A stretch of 64,000 nt of DNA from Pagrus major (Eukaryota; Chordata; Actinopteri; Spariformes; Sparidae). Within the stretch, counting starts at the first letter, position 1; each line of letters starts with the position of its first letter. The stretch covers positions 19,838,671 to 19,902,670 of the forward strand of contig NC_133227.1 of NCBI RefSeq assembly GCF_040436345.1. The letters are read 5' to 3'. Below, piece by piece: positions 61,520-64,000 of this stretch. Made by a program: the position numbers and the translations under genes. The notes under the pieces were generated by a model. It was given only the letters and a program-made list of their open reading frames with translations, ran no database searches and was not told where the DNA came from.

Positions 61520-63395
61520 AAACTGATAGGGCTGTATATTCACATGACATGGCTGCAGACAGGCCTCATGCTGTATGCAGCCTATGTATAATGTAAAATA
61601 ACACACAATTTTCTGATATATTTTATAATGAAATTTGGTGAAACCAAACACTACATTTATTTGTTCATCAATCCCAGTTAAGTTCTTTTCAAAAGTTGTA
61701 TAACCAAATTCTTAACTTTCAAAAATATATCATTTAAAGTGAACAAACTGAATACCTTATGCAAAGTGGTCTGGCTGAGGCTGGGTCACAGGTGACCATG
61801 ACATAAGCCTGGGTTCTGGGCCAGACATACTGATACAGCTGCTAAATCCAGGCCCATTTCATGTGCACCTGCATGAGCATGGCTGCCAGATCTGGACCAC
61901 CTGTGGAGTGTAATTCATTGCTGTATGTGGGCCGAGTGTAAGTGGCTGTGTTGCCCGTCACTGGGTCGAACCGACTTTGCTATGTGGTGTGTGTTTGTGT
62001 ATGTCTTTCTGTAAAAATGTGGTAATGTTACGTGAATCCATTTAGAAGTTATGCACCTTTATGTTATTGGCCACCACAGCCACTACCACACCTGCTTTTA
62101 GCCAACTGGCATGAACACAAACACTTTCACTTGACCTCCATGCCAAATTTCAGCCTCCAACGGTGAAAACTATGCCTGCAAAAGGGTGGGGAAATTTTTG
62201 TGGCCCCAGCAACTGACTTACAGACTGATAAAATCTATGGAAAATGTCTTGCCGGCCCATGCAGATAAAAATCTGTTTTGCAAATTTAGCTTTATAGCAG
62301 ATAATAAAGTGGCAGTATGTTTCAACACTTTTAGAGTCACAAGGATATCTGACAGTTGTACAGCACATGCACAGTCAATGTCTGTTTCAAGGATAGCCAT
62401 TACCGCTCTTTACTTTTTAACAAAAGAAAGATAAAGTAGAGAGAGAGAGCTGTAAGGTTTTTGGATGAAATGTGAATGCAATAGTTTACCAAATTCAAAT
62501 TTCAAGATATTGGATGTTTCCACCAGCATATGAATGAACAATGTGTCAGAAAACTCTCATGTTGCCCCAATTAAATTATCTGTCAATCATTATTTCTACA
62601 CTTATAACAAGCAACCAAGAGCTAAAATGTATCTCGTGCATGACATAGGCCTGTGCATGTCGCTTTCTGTGTGCGCTCCAAACTTGAGTTTTGTGGGTTT
62701 TTGTTTCCTACCAGAGGAAACCATGTCAAAAATAATGATTGAGTAGGTACATCTAGTGTGTACAACAGCACCCAGGCACATTTTCTAATCTTCATTGAAT
62801 AATCAAAGATATGCTGATATTTTAAGAACCTATGTGCTGCAATTCTGGAGAAACTAACCCTCCAAATATGTACAAAGATTCACAGAGAAGAACACAAAAT
62901 GCGTACAATGGCAAAATACACAATGCTGAAATAGGTTTTGTAATGTTTCCTTAGCACATAAACACGGTCATCTTCTGCCCACATCAGCAAAATTAATAAT
63001 TTCATCAAGAACAAGCACCCAACCCCCATATTTGCGTCAAACCTTTAACTTCTCATTTGATCTCTGACTCAGTTGAAAGTCAGCTCATCTCAGCTCATTT
63101 CCAGTGAATCGGACATTGGGTTTTTTTTTTCTTGTGAACATCCTGTGGTTTTACTGCTCTTTTTCCTGTTTTGTGTCTTTTACACATGAACATGCAGATG
63201 AATTTTAGCTTTTTATCAGATATTGAAATTATTCAGACATGCTCAAATACCACAAAGAAGCTGAGGCTAAAACTACATGCAAATATTGATATTACATCAA
63301 AGTCAATCGAAAAAGCCCCACAGTGCTTAATTCACTGTTCATTGCTAAGGTAGAAGGAGATGAGTTATAAAATATAATTGAAAGTTGTAAGTCCA
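61520..63395. other. Intergenic, nothing recognised
   Basis: Short open frames of 60-82 codons without domain similarity; no RNA gene or named repeat seen. Confidence 0.45.
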
Positions 63396-63399
63396 ATAT

Positions 63400-63600
63400 G
63401 GTGATGGCTGCCATCCAGGAATGCAGATTCGAACTTGTCCAGCACCTGCCCTATACCCCTGATTTGGCACCCTCAGACTACTACCTCTAACCCAAAATGA
63501 AGACGAAGCCATTTTGACAGTAATGATGAAGTTATTGCTGCTGTGGACCACAGACACTTTCAGACAGAGGGGGAATTCAGTGCTGCAGTACTGGTCAGTA
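63400..63600 (+). pseudogene. Mariner-family transposase remnant
   Basis: A short translated stretch reading ECRFELVQHLPYTPDLAPSDYYL (shown here in part: HLPYTPDLAPSDYYL) matches the highly conserved mariner transposase region around the third catalytic aspartate (consensus YSPDLAPxDYxLF). A stop follows at once and the continuation EVIAAVDH appears after a frame shift near 63520. The rest of the transposase is absent from the window. A dead, truncated copy. Confidence 0.75.
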
Positions 63601-63952
63601 TGCGAAAACTGATGTTTTTTCAGCATTAAAGGATATAAAGCTATTCCAGTAGTAACCTAAAATAAAATCATAAACCTGAAAATTAGCACAATATTAATGT
63701 TACACAAGATAGTGGTTGATGAAATGTATATATGATTGAAAATCATATTTTAAATTCAACTATCCCTTTCAGTTTCATCGTTATCATGAGTCTACTTATT
63801 TTATTTCCATTTTATTTTACCTATATTTATCATTTATTTTATTGGGTTTTTGTGTCTGTATTCTTAGTATTTCCTGGCCGATTTCTTGTGCAATCTTGTG
63901 CAATGACAACAATCCCCAACATAGAAAGTGTCTATGAAAATACTATTGAAGA

Positions 63953-63956
<4 letters not shown>

Positions 63957-63985
<29 letters not shown>
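63957..63985. repeat. (CTA)n trinucleotide run at window edge
   Basis: About nine ctactactac units followed by imperfect tta/att units running to the window end. Confidence 0.9.
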
Positions 63986-63988
<3 letters not shown>

Positions 63989-64000
63989 TAATATTATTAT

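Overview
The window is nuclear DNA of a ray-finned fish, most likely a percomorph teleost. It has spliced vertebrate genes with short GT-AG introns, many short foldback (MITE-like) and tRNA-derived repeats of kinds common in percomorph genomes, CA/TA/GA microsatellites, and no bacterial-type gene organisation. Five protein-coding genes can be reconstructed end to end with every exon junction in frame: a Rab32/Rab38-type GTPase (minus, 5060-8326, 209 aa), a Rab39B-type GTPase (plus, 13094-14293, 213 aa), the cationic amino-acid transporter slc7a3 (minus, coding 20616-24864, 650 aa), the PX-domain sorting nexin snx12 (minus, 49930-54682, 160 aa) and the cytokine receptor common gamma chain il2rg (minus, 56677-61394, 351 aa).

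Layout. 1-5 kb: interspersed repeats only. 5-8.4 kb: rab38-like gene with a minisatellite in intron 2. 8.8-11.2 kb: repeats, including a 1.15-kb palindromic DNA transposon relic. 11.4-14.3 kb: CpG-rich patch, then rab39b. 16.3 kb: possible poly(A) signal and a CTCF-like motif. 18-25.1 kb: slc7a3 with a probable long 3' UTR. 25.1-33.2 kb: inferred 5'-leader intron(s) of slc7a3, ending in a promoter-like block near 33.2 kb. 33.7-42.8 kb: locally amplified and tandemly duplicated non-coding repeat. 43-49.9 kb: gene-poor. 49.9-54.7 kb: snx12. 56.6-61.4 kb: il2rg. 61.5-64 kb: intergenic, with a mariner-type transposase relic.

The order slc7a3 - snx12 - il2rg matches human Xq13.1, supporting the gene names and orthology; foxo4 and CXorf65, which lie between SNX12 and IL2RG in humans, are not seen here. 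The genes do not form a pathway: two Rab GTPases and snx12 act in membrane traffic, slc7a3 imports arginine/lysine/ornithine, and il2rg is the shared signalling chain for IL-2/4/7/9/15/21-type receptors.

I found no wholly new system. The observations most worth checking are: a (CT)n microsatellite that forms the polypyrimidine tract of the il2rg transmembrane exon, whose skipping would give a soluble receptor; a putative stress-responsive slc7a3 promoter with paired amino-acid-response-like motifs; an additional intron in rab39b; the palindromic transposon carrying transposase-like coding remnants in both arms; and a convergent pair of CTCF-like motifs around slc7a3.
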